Source: Bacteroidaceae bacterium (GTDB lineage Bacteria > Bacteroidota > Bacteroidia > Bacteroidales > Bacteroidaceae). From it: 44,075 nt of DNA. The stretch lies in the NCBI GenBank assembly GCA_017547385.1, contig JAFYPU010000009.1, positions 1 to 44,075 of the forward strand. Direction: 5' to 3'. The position numbers were made by a program, and so were the translations under genes. Numbering within the stretch: the first letter of the stretch is position 1; each line of letters begins with the position of its first letter. Positions 16,708 to 25,859 of the stretch are shown here, one piece after another. The notes under the pieces were generated by a model. It made no database searches. It saw only the letters and a program-made list of their open reading frames with translations, and was not told the origin of the DNA.

Positions 16708-19473
16708 TTAGAATTTTATTTTAAAACCGGCATTTACCTTTACACCATAGTATTCTACCTGCATCGTACGTGCTTCCTCGCCCTGATAGTAGCGCAGAGG
16801 TTGATTGAGCAAGTTGTTTGCTTCAGCATAGAAAGTAAACTTGGTCTTTTTGCCCCATGTGTAAGAAGCATTCAGATCCAAATAGCTCACCTTATCATAG
16901 TATCTGTCGAGCGATGCCATTTCGCCCATTTCATCGATAAAGGCTGAAGCAAAATTGTATGACAGACGCACATTTACACCGGCTTTATCGAAGAAAAGCG
17001 AAGCATTGGCTGTGTGTTTGGGAGAACCCGGCAGACTCAGTCCACTCTCGTTTTCGCGCCCTTCAAAATTGAAGTTCTGCACATTCGACCAAGTGTAAGT
17101 GTATGTTCCGTAGAAGCCTAAACATTTCAGAGCCGGAGCAATAAATCCGAAGTCGCGTTGGAAAGCCATTTCCACTCCGAGCAAGTTGGCATCTCCGGCA
17201 TTTTTGGGCTGCACAATCCGACAGTTTTCATAACCGAGATAGTTACCTCGCGATGTCTGATCAACCACAAATCCCTTGATGCGCTTGTAGAAAACACCGG
17301 CAGACATTAACCCCACACTCTTGAAGTAATACTCAGCATTGAGATCGGCATTCCAAGATGTAGTGGCATTCAGGTCTGAGTTACCTAATGTTACTTGAAC
17401 AGGCGACTCTGCACGGTTGATATTCACACACGGAACCAACGACGAATACTTTGGACGCGACAAAGTCTTTGTAATGGAAGTGCGGATTTTCAAGTCATCG
17501 GTAGCATCCCACTTCACAAGCAGACTTGGCAAAAGGTTAACGTAGCTGTTGGTCTTTTGGCCGGTACCAACCAGCGATTCGTTCTCATCTTCATCAATGT
17601 TCCAATTCACACCTTCATAAGCCAGATGTGTGGCTTCCAGACGCAATCCGGCTGTGAGTTGCACCTTTTTGCCAAAATGCTGATCGAAGCGTAAATAAGC
17701 GGAAGTAACTTGTTCTGTTGCCTGATAATTGCCCGAAGATTCTTCCAAAATCTGCTCACCCTGCAATTGGTCGAAGTCTATGCTTCCCAGATATTCTCGG
17801 CTCACAAAGTCGGTCGGTGCATATTGATGACCGGGCATAAAACCATCACGAATTTGGCTGACGTAATGCTCAGTATATTCCTTGCCGAACACATCACTAT
17901 AAGCATCTGTGTAATCAAACCACAGAGTCTCACGCTCCTTAGTCTTGTGGGTATACTTACCTCCGAACTTAAGATAGTTGGCATAGAATCCCTGACGGAG
18001 CGGCAAAGTGAAATCCAAGCGTGCCTTCCATTCGTTCTCGGCAATGTTTTGGTCGCCATTGGTCAGTTCCTTCAGTTTCCACTTACCTTCATGTACACTC
18101 ACCGACGTTGTGGAATAAGGCTGTCGCCCTCCTACTCCTACAAAATCAAAGGTCTGATCTTTGAGTTGTAAATCAAAGTAACGCTCATCCGGACGATCCT
18201 CCGTGGCTCGTGCAAAGCCTACGGACCATTCCGAATTTAGTCGCCCCCACAGATGCTCACCACCCAAAGTGAAGTCCATGGTTTGCTGACGCTCCAGACG
18301 CGCATCACGATTGTTTGATGAACCACCTTTGGTCTGAATACGAGCCGACATCTCTCCTTCACCTTCTGAAATATCTTTATAAGTAAGACGATAACGATTT
18401 TCCCAATCGTTCCGACGATTATAAAGTCCCTTGAGATAGAATTTATGATTGGGATTTAAGTCGAAATCAAAGGCCAACGAATAGCTCTGTCGCTCACGAG
18501 TAACATAATACTGACGGATTTCCGCTACATCGAGTACTATCTCTCCATCTTTTTCAATGTATTCAAACTCCACGTTGTCCGCTCCCACAGGAGCATTCTG
18601 ATACGAGAGAGCCGCCATAATGCCCAGACGATTGTTGAAAAAGCGATTTCCCCATGTCAAACCACCGTTGAACTGCATTTTGTCGCTGATCCTATTATAA
18701 CCTGTTCCGACCGTCAATCCCAACGTTTGACGATAAGGCGTGTTCTTTGTGACAAGATTGATGCTTCCACCGATGGCATCCCCATCCATATCAGCCGTAA
18801 CAGCCTTGTTCACCTCAATGGTTCGCACCATGTCGGCAGGTATCAGGTCAAGCTGCACGTTGCGTGTATCACCCTCGGCTGAGGGAAGTCTGTTGCCATT
18901 AACCGTTACGGAAGTCATGTCGGCCGATGTTCCACGCACCTGACCGAAACGCGCTTCACCCATGTCATACTGCACATTGATACCGCTGATGCGCTTCAAA
19001 GCATCGCCCACATTCGAATCGGGGAATTTTCCCACTTGGTCAGCCGACACCACATTGGTGATGCCCAAATTGTTGCGTTGTGTATTAATGGCACGTCTCT
19101 GTTCACTAAACGTACCTGCAACCACAGCCTCCCCCAGAAGAATACCGTTTTGAAGCACAAAATCCTGCTCCACCGTGCGGCCATTGTTCATCGTGATTTT
19201 CATTTCCACAGGTTTGTAGCCCACATAGCTCACACGCACCAGATAAGTGCCGGGAGTGAGATTGGTCACTGTGTAACTGCCGTTCTCGTTACTCACCGTG
19301 CCGGTATTGATATTTTTGATAAACACCGAAGCACCCGGCAAAACCCGTCCGTCGGAATCGACAATGCGCCCCCGCAAAGCTCCGGGCTTATCTGTCGGTT
19401 CATTTCCGGCCATCATTGGAATTGCTGCACTCATGGCTAAAAAACAAGCCACTGTCTGAAAAAACTTTCTCAT
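16708..19473 (-). CDS. TonB-dependent outer-membrane receptor
   Basis: A 921-residue receptor with signal peptide (cut after ...AAIPMMAGN). Residues about 30-105 form a carboxypeptidase-regulatory-like domain (GRIVDSDGRVLPGASVFIKN). The plug follows (NTQRNNLGITNVVSADQVGK; GDAIGGSINLVTKN at about 238-251), then a beta barrel rich in aromatic-ended strands to the C-terminal GFKIKF. No SusD gene is next to it, so it is not a Sus-type glycan pair. It resembles the Caulobacter/Xanthomonas receptor subgroup. Its operon partner is a phosphatase, which suggests import of a phosphorylated compound. Confidence 0.92.
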   Translation of the reverse strand: MRKFFQTVACFLAMSAAIPMMAGNEPTDKPGALRGRIVDSDGRVLPGASVFIKNINTGTVSNENGSYTVTNLTPGTYLVRVSYVGYKPVEMKITMNNGRTVEQDFVLQNGILLGEAVVAGTFSEQRRAINTQRNNLGITNVVSADQVGKFPDSNVGDALKRISGINVQYDMGEARFGQVRGTSADMTSVTVNGNRLPSAEGDTRNVQLDLIPADMVRTIEVNKAVTADMDGDAIGGSINLVTKNTPYRQTLGLTVGTGYNRISDKMQFNGGLTWGNRFFNNRLGIMAALSYQNAPVGADNVEFEYIEKDGEIVLDVAEIRQYYVTRERQSYSLAFDFDLNPNHKFYLKGLYNRRNDWENRYRLTYKDISEGEGEMSARIQTKGGSSNNRDARLERQQTMDFTLGGEHLWGRLNSEWSVGFARATEDRPDERYFDLQLKDQTFDFVGVGGRQPYSTTSVSVHEGKWKLKELTNGDQNIAENEWKARLDFTLPLRQGFYANYLKFGGKYTHKTKERETLWFDYTDAYSDVFGKEYTEHYVSQIRDGFMPGHQYAPTDFVSREYLGSIDFDQLQGEQILEESSGNYQATEQVTSAYLRFDQHFGKKVQLTAGLRLEATHLAYEGVNWNIDEDENESLVGTGQKTNSYVNLLPSLLVKWDATDDLKIRTSITKTLSRPKYSSLVPCVNINRAESPVQVTLGNSDLNATTSWNADLNAEYYFKSVGLMSAGVFYKRIKGFVVDQTSRGNYLGYENCRIVQPKNAGDANLLGVEMAFQRDFGFIAPALKCLGFYGTYTYTWSNVQNFNFEGRENESGLSLPGSPKHTANASLFFDKAGVNVRLSYNFASAFIDEMGEMASLDRYYDKVSYLDLNASYTWGKKTKFTFYAEANNLLNQPLRYYQGEEARTMQVEYYGVKVNAGFKIKF

Positions 19474-19509
19474 AATGTAAAAAACAATAAAGTGTTGATT
19501 TCACGAGTG

Positions 19510-19517
19510 CAAAAGTA
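19510..19517 (-). promoter_or_regulatory. -7 box of the TonB receptor-phosphatase operon
   Basis: The minus strand reads TACTTTTG, 37 bp before the receptor start codon. A TTTG stands 14 nt further upstream, closer than usual. Confidence 0.5.
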
Positions 19518-19737
19518 GGAGGGCGATGTTACAAAGCGATGACATCGGTGTTGCATACCCGTGAACGCTTTTTAAGTTTTAGTTACAAGATGTAGCAAGC
19601 AACTTTCCAAACTTTTAGAACAGCAGAAAGGATTTCTTATGAAAGTGTAAGTAAAAACAACTCTCTAACTTTGGCATCCCCTAAAGCCTTACATAAAAGG
19701 AAACCTCCCTTTCACCAAAGTTCGAAGGCTTCCGGTG

Positions 19738-19807
19738 AAAATCTGCAGTGCTTGCAGATTTTTTTGCAGTGCTTGTAGAAAAATCTGCAAGGCGTTTAGA
19801 TTTTCAG
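19738..19807 (+). repeat. 21-bp iterated repeat, copy 2
   Basis: Units of 21 bp start at 19745 (GCAGTGCTTGCAGATTTT), 19766 (GCAGTGCTTGTAGAAAAA) and 19787 (GCAAGGCGTTTAGATTTT). AAAATCTGCA (19738-19747) and TGCAGATTTT (19753-19762) make a perfect 10-bp hairpin with a GTGCT loop. It sits in the gene-free stretch 19474-20057 together with the -7 box of the receptor; nothing else was seen there except a GAGCGCA-type hairpin downstream (19995-20030: GAGCGCAA...TGCGCTC), which may end the lipoprotein transcript. Confidence 0.82.
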
Positions 19808-20057
19808 CCCAAGCATGATAAAAAGAATTGTAAACCTTAGCCGCTTTACCGACCTCCATCGGAAAGTGGCCAACATGACTTTTTGTTTACAATTGATGAC
19901 ATTATATATTTTTGAAAAAGCGTAAACAAGTTGTCGGTTCTGTTCGTAAATATGCAAACAGAAGCCCCACAAATTCGCATCTTAAATCCAACGAGCGCAA
20001 ACGGAAAAACACTTTCCGCCTGCGCTCGTTGATTAGCTGTCCTTTGATTGAATCTTC

Positions 20058-20546
20058 TTATTTCTTCAGTTCATATCGTTTACCTTCAGCACCTTCGGCC
20101 ACCAGTTCCGTATCCGTCAATTTCAGCACCTCAACGGTGTCTGCCTTATCTTCATTCTGCAATATAAGACGTGCATTGCAAATTTTATAATCTTTGGTAA
20201 GTCCCTCCAGCTGTGAGAGGTTGATAAGTCGCGCAATGGATTCACCATTTTCGCGAACCGTCATGGCATAGCGCTTGCCCTCTTCCAAACTTCCTGCCAC
20301 CAGTCCATCGATGCCGTCCTCACCGGTACGTGAAACATGAAGAGTATCACCGGCATCCGTAATCAGTGTGAATGTACTCATACCAAACTCTCCTGAAACA
20401 CCAAATAGGGTTGTATCTCGAACCACCTGTGCCTCTTCGTTTACTGCAACGCTGTCTGCATTGCCTCCATTTTCGGTTTTATTTCCTCCACACGACACCA
20501 TCACAGATGCAGAAAGCAGGAATAATCCCATCCAATACTTTTTCAT
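20058..20546 (-). CDS. Small lipoprotein of unknown function
   Basis: A 162-residue protein with a lipoprotein signal: LLSASVMVSCGGN, lipidated cysteine at residue 19. The following 20 residues are acidic and glycine-asparagine rich. The remainder is predicted beta-rich (FTLITDAGDTLHVSR, YAMTVRENGESIARL). I do not recognise the family. It stands alone, divergent from rpsA, with GAGCGCA/TGCGCTC dyad sequence just downstream as a possible terminator. Confidence 0.8.
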   Translation of the reverse strand: MKKYWMGLFLLSASVMVSCGGNKTENGGNADSVAVNEEAQVVRDTTLFGVSGEFGMSTFTLITDAGDTLHVSRTGEDGIDGLVAGSLEEGKRYAMTVRENGESIARLINLSQLEGLTKDYKICNARLILQNEDKADTVEVLKLTDTELVAEGAEGKRYELKK

Positions 20547-20744
20547 ATAATATATAATAATGTATAGATTTGCTTGTTGGACTCACAGATTTGCACAAGC
20601 ATCGGCAGAAAATACGCACCATTTATCCGTAATTTCAGGAACTTTCATCCTCCTTCCCAACGCTCTTTGCCAATCTGATGGCCGCAAAGATATAGCAAAA
20701 TACTGTTTCTGCAAGTTTTGGGAACACATTTTCCGACCTAAAGC

Positions 20745-20775
20745 ATTGTCAATAATAATTTTGGATGTATCTTTG
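20745..20775 (+). promoter_or_regulatory. rpsA promoter
   Basis: ATTG (20745-20748), 19 nt, TATCTTTG (20768-20775); the start codon is 62 bp downstream. It has the same -7 octamer and spacing as the promoter within each CRISPR repeat. Confidence 0.7.
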
Positions 20776-20836
20776 CACCGTTTTTTCAAACAACATAAAG
20801 TCCAACATTATTAATTAACACTTTTCATTAAACTCA

Positions 20837-22627
20837 ATGGAGAATTTAAAGAACATTACCCCGCTGTCCGATTTCGATTGGAATGCATTCGAAAACGATG
20901 CTGCTGTCGCTGAAGGCCAGTCTGATTTGCAGAAAGCCTACGACGAAACTCTCAACCGCGTGAACGAACACGAAGTGGTTGATGGAACAGTTATCGCCAT
21001 CAACAAGAGAGAAGTTGTTGTCAACATCGGCTACAAGAGCGACGGCATCATCCCCGTTAACGAATTCCGTTACAATCCCGAACTTCAGGTTGGCGACACT
21101 GTAGAAGTGTACATCGAAAACCAAGAAGACAAGAAGGGACAGCTGGTTCTTTCTCACAAAAAGGCTCGCGCCAGCAAGTCTTGGGAGCGTGTGAACCAGG
21201 CTCTCGAAAACAAGGAGGTCATCAAGGGTTACATCAAGTGCCGCACTAAGGGTGGTATGATTGTTGATGTATTCGGCATCGAAGCCTTCTTGCCCGGCTC
21301 ACAAATCGACGTGAAGCCCATCCGCGACTACGATGTATTCGTTGGTAAGACCATGGAATTCCAGGTTGTAAAAATCAATCAGGAATACAAGAACGTGGTT
21401 GTTTCGCACAAGGCTCTCATCGAAGCTGAACTCGAAGCACAGAAGCAAGAAATCATTTCTAAGCTTGAGAAAGGACAAGTTCTTGAAGGAACCGTCAAGA
21501 ATATCACTACTTACGGCGTATTCATCGACCTCGGCGGCGTAGACGGACTCATCCACATCACAGACCTCTCTTGGGGCCGCGTGAACGATCCGCACGAAAT
21601 CGTTGAATTGGATCAGAAGCTGAATGTTGTTATCCTCGACTTCGATGAAGAGAAGAAGCGCATCGCTCTCGGTCTGAAGCAACTCACTCCTCACCCCTGG
21701 GATGCTCTCGACGTAGAACTCAAGGTGGGCGACAAGGTAAGCGGTAAGGTTGTTGTTATGGCCGACTACGGAGCATTCGTTGAGATTGCAGCCGGTGTTG
21801 AAGGCCTTATCCACGTTAGCGAAATGAGCTGGAGCCAGCACCTCCGCAGTGCACAGGATTTCCTCAAGGTGGGCGACGAAGTAGAAGCCGTTATCCTCAC
21901 ACTCGACCGCACTGAGCGCAAGATGTCTCTCGGCATCAAGCAACTCAAAGAGGATCCTTGGAAAGACATCGAGGAAAAGTATCCCGTTAACTCTAAGCAC
22001 ACAGCTCGCGTACGCAACTTCACCAACTTCGGTGTGTTCGTAGAATTGGAAGAAGGCGTTGATGGTCTTATCCACATCTCTGACCTTTCTTGGACCAAGA
22101 AGATTAAGCATCCTTCAGAATTCACTCAAATCGGTGCAAGCGTTGAAGTTGTTGTTCTCGAAATTGATAAGGACAACCGCCGTTTGAGCCTGGGTCACAA
22201 GCAGCTCGAAGAAAATCCTTGGGATGTATTCGAAACCACTTTCACTGAAGGCAGCATCCACGAAGGTACTATCATCGAACTTCTCGACAAGGGTGCCGTA
22301 GTTCAGCTCCAATATGGTGTTGAAGGTTTCGCCACTCCCAAGCACCTTGTGAAGGAAGACGGAAGCCACGCACAGCTCAACGAAAAGTTGGAGTTCAAGG
22401 TAATTGAATTCAACAAGGACAGCAAGCGTATCATCTTGAGCCACAGCCGCACATTCGAAGATGTTCAGCGTGCCGAAGCTCGTGCTGAAAAGAAGGCTGC
22501 CGCAGCTGCTAAGCGTACCACTAAGAAGGAAGAAGCTCCCGCTATCCAGAACCAAGCCGCTTCTACCAGCCTCGGCGACATCGACGCTTTGGCTGCTCTG
22601 AAGGCTAAGATGGAAAAGGGTGAGTAA
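20837..22627 (+). CDS. rpsA: 30S ribosomal protein S1
   Basis: A 596-residue S1 protein, which binds mRNA on the small subunit. Six S1 (OB-fold) repeats are visible, with repeated signatures such as GVFIDLGGVDGLIHITDLSW, GAFVEIAAGVEGLIHVSEMS and GVFVELEEGVDGLIHISDLS; the first two and the last are more divergent, as usual. The C-terminus is an alanine- and lysine-rich tail (EKKAAAAAKRTTKKEEA). Codon use is strongly biased, as for a highly expressed gene. A strong terminator follows at 22691. Confidence 0.97.
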   Translation: MENLKNITPLSDFDWNAFENDAAVAEGQSDLQKAYDETLNRVNEHEVVDGTVIAINKREVVVNIGYKSDGIIPVNEFRYNPELQVGDTVEVYIENQEDKKGQLVLSHKKARASKSWERVNQALENKEVIKGYIKCRTKGGMIVDVFGIEAFLPGSQIDVKPIRDYDVFVGKTMEFQVVKINQEYKNVVVSHKALIEAELEAQKQEIISKLEKGQVLEGTVKNITTYGVFIDLGGVDGLIHITDLSWGRVNDPHEIVELDQKLNVVILDFDEEKKRIALGLKQLTPHPWDALDVELKVGDKVSGKVVVMADYGAFVEIAAGVEGLIHVSEMSWSQHLRSAQDFLKVGDEVEAVILTLDRTERKMSLGIKQLKEDPWKDIEEKYPVNSKHTARVRNFTNFGVFVELEEGVDGLIHISDLSWTKKIKHPSEFTQIGASVEVVVLEIDKDNRRLSLGHKQLEENPWDVFETTFTEGSIHEGTIIELLDKGAVVQLQYGVEGFATPKHLVKEDGSHAQLNEKLEFKVIEFNKDSKRIILSHSRTFEDVQRAEARAEKKAAAAAKRTTKKEEAPAIQNQAASTSLGDIDALAALKAKMEKGE

Positions 22628-22690
22628 TCACTTCCTAAATTTAAAATGACACAACAATGACGACAAAACGTCTGAGTGTAATCTGATAAG

Positions 22691-22728
22691 AACTTAGGGA
22701 AAGTCAATGAGCTTTCCCTAAGTTTTTT
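22691..22728 (+). terminator. rpsA terminator
   Basis: AACTTAGGGAAAG (22691-22703) pairs perfectly with CTTTCCCTAAGTT (22712-22724), followed by TTTT. Confidence 0.92.
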
Positions 22729-22817
22729 GTTTGTTTTCAAAATAAGCGCATTGCTTTCTCCCATCATTTCAATAGGGACATCACTTTCTATATAATTATT
22801 GAAAATTCACTCAACCC

Positions 22818-25550
22818 ATGAGACAATTCTTACTTGGCGCAAGTTTATTGTTGACTAGCTTCTGCGGAATTCAGGCTCAAGAAGGCATTTATCAGTTTGC
22901 TGATCCCGGCTTTGAGCAGTATACCTCCGGCAATGAACCCGGCAATGGCTGGAACTCATTTGCTTCGGCCACCGGTTCGTTATCGAACTACAAAGGCACT
23001 TCTCCGCAGGCTTCGAGCTATTCGCCCGGTGCCAACGGTTCAAACTATGCCGTGCAGATTTACTCAAAGTCAATCTTGGGTCAAAAAGCCAATGGCAACC
23101 TCACCACAGGCGTTATCAACATGGGCAGCATGAGTCCGGCCAACTCGGCTAACTATAACTTCACTCGTCGAAGTGATGCCACACATTCTTTACGCTTTGC
23201 CGGTCGTCCCGATGCCGTTACGTTCTACGCCAAGTTCTCTTCCGGAGGCAGCCCCAACGGACGCGCACAATTCATTCTGCACGACGATTGCGACTATCGC
23301 GACCCAGAAATCAGCGACCAGGCCGGCAACCGTATCGGCAAGGCTTCGGTGGCCATTCCGGCTTCGAGCGATTGGGTGAAATACGAAGGTAAATTTTCTT
23401 ACGACAGAACACAACCCTCCGTGCAATATCTCCTCGCTTCCGTAACCACCAACCCCACAGCCGGCGGTAGCAGCGGCGACTATCTGCAAATCGACGAAAT
23501 TCGTTTTGTTTACTATCACACTTTGTCGGCCCTCAACTATCAAGGAGCCAACGTCAATTTCAGCGAAGACAAAACGAATTACGACCTCTCCACCACAACT
23601 TTTGAAAATTCCAAACTCTCCTATACGGTGAAAGGAGCCGGAGCCACGGCCGAACACTCCTATAATGCCGAAACCGGCCTGTTGACCATCACTGTGAAAG
23701 GCGACGACTATAGTGTCAACGCCCAAAGTCAAACCATCTACACCATACGTTTCGCCGTCGGTGGCAACTCCTCAAGTTCAGGTGTTGGCAATCAGGTTGC
23801 AACACCTGCCGACATCAGCATGCGCAAGACTTATCTGCTCTACAACGAGCACTTCACCACTTATGCCATCTATAAGGAAAACTATTCACAAACGGTGCTT
23901 TGGACAGCCGGCATGACCGGCGACGATACGCACGCCGTCAGCTCACAGACCTACACGGAACCGGTGGACATAACCTCGGCCGGCAGCAGTTGGATGGTCA
24001 TTTCTCACGAGGGAAAATACTATCTCTACAACATGGAAGCGCAACGCTATCTCTCCTCACCCGGTGCCGATACAAATGGTGAGGCAAGCTATTTCTCTGA
24101 AAGCCCCGTAGCACTTACCATGGTCGATTTGGGCAACGGCAAATTCGCTTTCACAGCCAGCGGAGCAGAGAGAGATTACATCTGCGTGTCGCCGCAACTT
24201 TCCATCCCCGTTTCCAACTGGGACAGCAGCGATGCCGGAGCTGCCTGGCAACTGATTGAAAATCCCAACATCGAGGCAGACATTGATGTGGTGCGCGAGA
24301 TTACCGGAGAAGACCCCCTGCCCTCTGTATCCGATTTGGGTGAAAAGATTTCTTCGCTCAAACAAATCGACATGCGCAAGACTTACGTGCTCTACAACGA
24401 GCACTTCACCACTTATGCCATCCACAATGCCACTCAATCCGATACTTATCTGTGGACTGCCGGCATGACCGGAGACGACACACACGCAGTCAACTCCTCT
24501 GCATATACCGAGGCGTTGGACGTTGCCCAACCCGGCAATGCTTGGATGGTGATGACAAAGGGCGGAAAATACTATCTCTACAATTTGGGAGCGAAACGCT
24601 ATCTCTCTTCCCCCGGTGCCGACACTCACAGTCAAGCTTGCTATTTCTCCGAAAGCCCTGTGGAACTCACGGTGGTTGAATTGGGAAATGGCAACTTCGC
24701 TTTCACAGCCAGTGGTGCCGAAAAGGATTACATCTGCGTGTCGCCGCAACTTCCCGTACCCGTTTCCAATTGGGAAAGCAGTGATGCCGGAGCAGCCTGG
24801 CAACTGATTGAAAATCCCTTCCACGAGGCCGATTTAGAGGTAGTCGAAGCTTTGGTAGGTCCGCTTCCCAAGCCGTTGGGCGAGCCTCTCATGTCGCTTG
24901 ACGAGGTAAGTATCGAAAAAACCTATGTCCTCTATAACAAAGCCTTCACAGCCTATGTCGTGTATGATGCAGGAAACTCCAACACCAATGTATGGTCTGC
25001 CGAAATGACCGGTGATGAAGCACATCAGTTGGCCAGAGAATCTTATTCACAGGAGCTGAATATCATGAGTGTCAATAGCAGCTGGATGGTTGTGCCGCAC
25101 GAAGGAAAAGTTTACCTCTACAACATGGGCGCCGGCAAATACCTCACCACACCCGGCTATGCTGCCGGTGGCGGTACCACAGCCCCTTGCCGCTTCTCCA
25201 CCGAGGCCGTGCCTCTCACGGTGGTTGCCTTGGAAGACGGACAGATGGCTTTCAGTGCCACAGGAGAAACACGCGACTATATGTGTGCAGCCCCGCAGAT
25301 GTCGGCCGGACCCATTGGAATTTGGCAGAGCGACGATGCAGGAGCCGCCTGGCTGTTGCGCGAAAACCCCAATGTGGCGGCCAATTCCTCCATCGCTTCT
25401 GCACTTACCGCCATTGCCGGTGCAAGAGTTGAAACAACGACTCCCGAAGTTTATACCCTCACCGGAACCAAGGTGAGTGCTCTCGGCAAGAACAAACTTC
25501 CGCGCGGCATTTATATCGTAGGCGGAAAAAAGATGTTTATCGGACGTTAA
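22818..25550 (+). CDS. Secreted protein with PCMD-like domain and three tandem repeats
   Basis: A 910-residue exported protein, signal peptide cut after ...GIQAQ (residue 20). Residues about 25-230 resemble the PCMD beta-sandwich domain (putative carbohydrate metabolism). Three tandem copies of a unit of about 180 residues start at 335, 519 and 699; each has KTYxLYN, a TGDxxH segment, WMV...GKxYLYN, YLxxPG and ends DAGAAWxLxENP. Copies 1 and 2 are nearly identical over long runs; copy 3 is more divergent. The end (VYTLTGTKVSALGKNKLPRG, then IYIVGGKKMF) resembles the short C-terminal sequence found on many Prevotella and Bacteroides secreted proteins. I do not recognise the repeat family. A surface role is inferred. 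Confidence 0.85.
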   Translation: MRQFLLGASLLLTSFCGIQAQEGIYQFADPGFEQYTSGNEPGNGWNSFASATGSLSNYKGTSPQASSYSPGANGSNYAVQIYSKSILGQKANGNLTTGVINMGSMSPANSANYNFTRRSDATHSLRFAGRPDAVTFYAKFSSGGSPNGRAQFILHDDCDYRDPEISDQAGNRIGKASVAIPASSDWVKYEGKFSYDRTQPSVQYLLASVTTNPTAGGSSGDYLQIDEIRFVYYHTLSALNYQGANVNFSEDKTNYDLSTTTFENSKLSYTVKGAGATAEHSYNAETGLLTITVKGDDYSVNAQSQTIYTIRFAVGGNSSSSGVGNQVATPADISMRKTYLLYNEHFTTYAIYKENYSQTVLWTAGMTGDDTHAVSSQTYTEPVDITSAGSSWMVISHEGKYYLYNMEAQRYLSSPGADTNGEASYFSESPVALTMVDLGNGKFAFTASGAERDYICVSPQLSIPVSNWDSSDAGAAWQLIENPNIEADIDVVREITGEDPLPSVSDLGEKISSLKQIDMRKTYVLYNEHFTTYAIHNATQSDTYLWTAGMTGDDTHAVNSSAYTEALDVAQPGNAWMVMTKGGKYYLYNLGAKRYLSSPGADTHSQACYFSESPVELTVVELGNGNFAFTASGAEKDYICVSPQLPVPVSNWESSDAGAAWQLIENPFHEADLEVVEALVGPLPKPLGEPLMSLDEVSIEKTYVLYNKAFTAYVVYDAGNSNTNVWSAEMTGDEAHQLARESYSQELNIMSVNSSWMVVPHEGKVYLYNMGAGKYLTTPGYAAGGGTTAPCRFSTEAVPLTVVALEDGQMAFSATGETRDYMCAAPQMSAGPIGIWQSDDAGAAWLLRENPNVAANSSIASALTAIAGARVETTTPEVYTLTGTKVSALGKNKLPRGIYIVGGKKMFIGR

Positions 25551-25579
25551 TGGTACATTAACAACTTATCAAAATCACT

Positions 25580-25618
25580 CACGGCTTGAACACCCCGGTG
25601 CTTCAAGCCGTGTTTTTT
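25580..25618 (+). terminator. Terminator of the repeat-protein gene
   Basis: CACGGCTTGAA (25580-25590) pairs with TTCAAGCCGTG (25602-25612), followed by TTTTTT. Confidence 0.92.
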
Positions 25619-25701
25619 GTCTATACTGTTAAAACATCTGCAAGGGGCATCGGTGGAAGGGCTCGACCAATGCTCTATGTTTTGCAGTGCGTTTCTGAAA
25701 A

Positions 25702-25762
25702 AGTGGCAGGCCTTGCCACTTTTGTGGTTGTGCTCGCCACTTTAGTGGCAAGGCCTGCCACT
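25702..25762. repeat. Nested 19-bp inverted repeat
   Basis: AGTGGCAGGCCTTGCCACT (25702-25720) is the exact reverse complement of 25744-25762. Each arm is itself almost a palindrome around GGCC. The 23-base loop has GTGG and CCAC that pair again. It lies between convergent genes, just left of the third 21-bp repeat cluster. Confidence 0.85.
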
Positions 25763-25764
25763 AT

Positions 25765-25833
25765 TGCTTGCAAGCACTGCAAAAAATATCTGCAAGCACT
25801 GCAGATTTTCCTACAATGCTTGCAGATTTTCGC
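25765..25833 (-). repeat. 21-bp iterated repeat, copy 3 (minus strand)
   Basis: Read on the minus strand, units begin GCAAGCATTGTAGGAAAATC, GCAGTGCTTGCAGATATTTT and GCAGTGCTTGCAAGC, with periods of 21-22 bp. The hairpin AATCTGCA-GTGCT-TGCAGAT of copy 2 recurs. The orientation is opposite to copies 1 and 2. Confidence 0.8.
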
Positions 25834-25859
25834 CTTTCGGCACACAGCGAATTTCCGCC

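Noticed and set aside
20368-20557. Small plus-strand frames opposite the lipoprotein
   Set aside because: No start signals, no hydrophobic or domain pattern; shadow frames.
21299-22555. Long minus-strand frames opposite rpsA
   Set aside because: They arise from the repeated S1 domains and strong codon bias on the coding strand.
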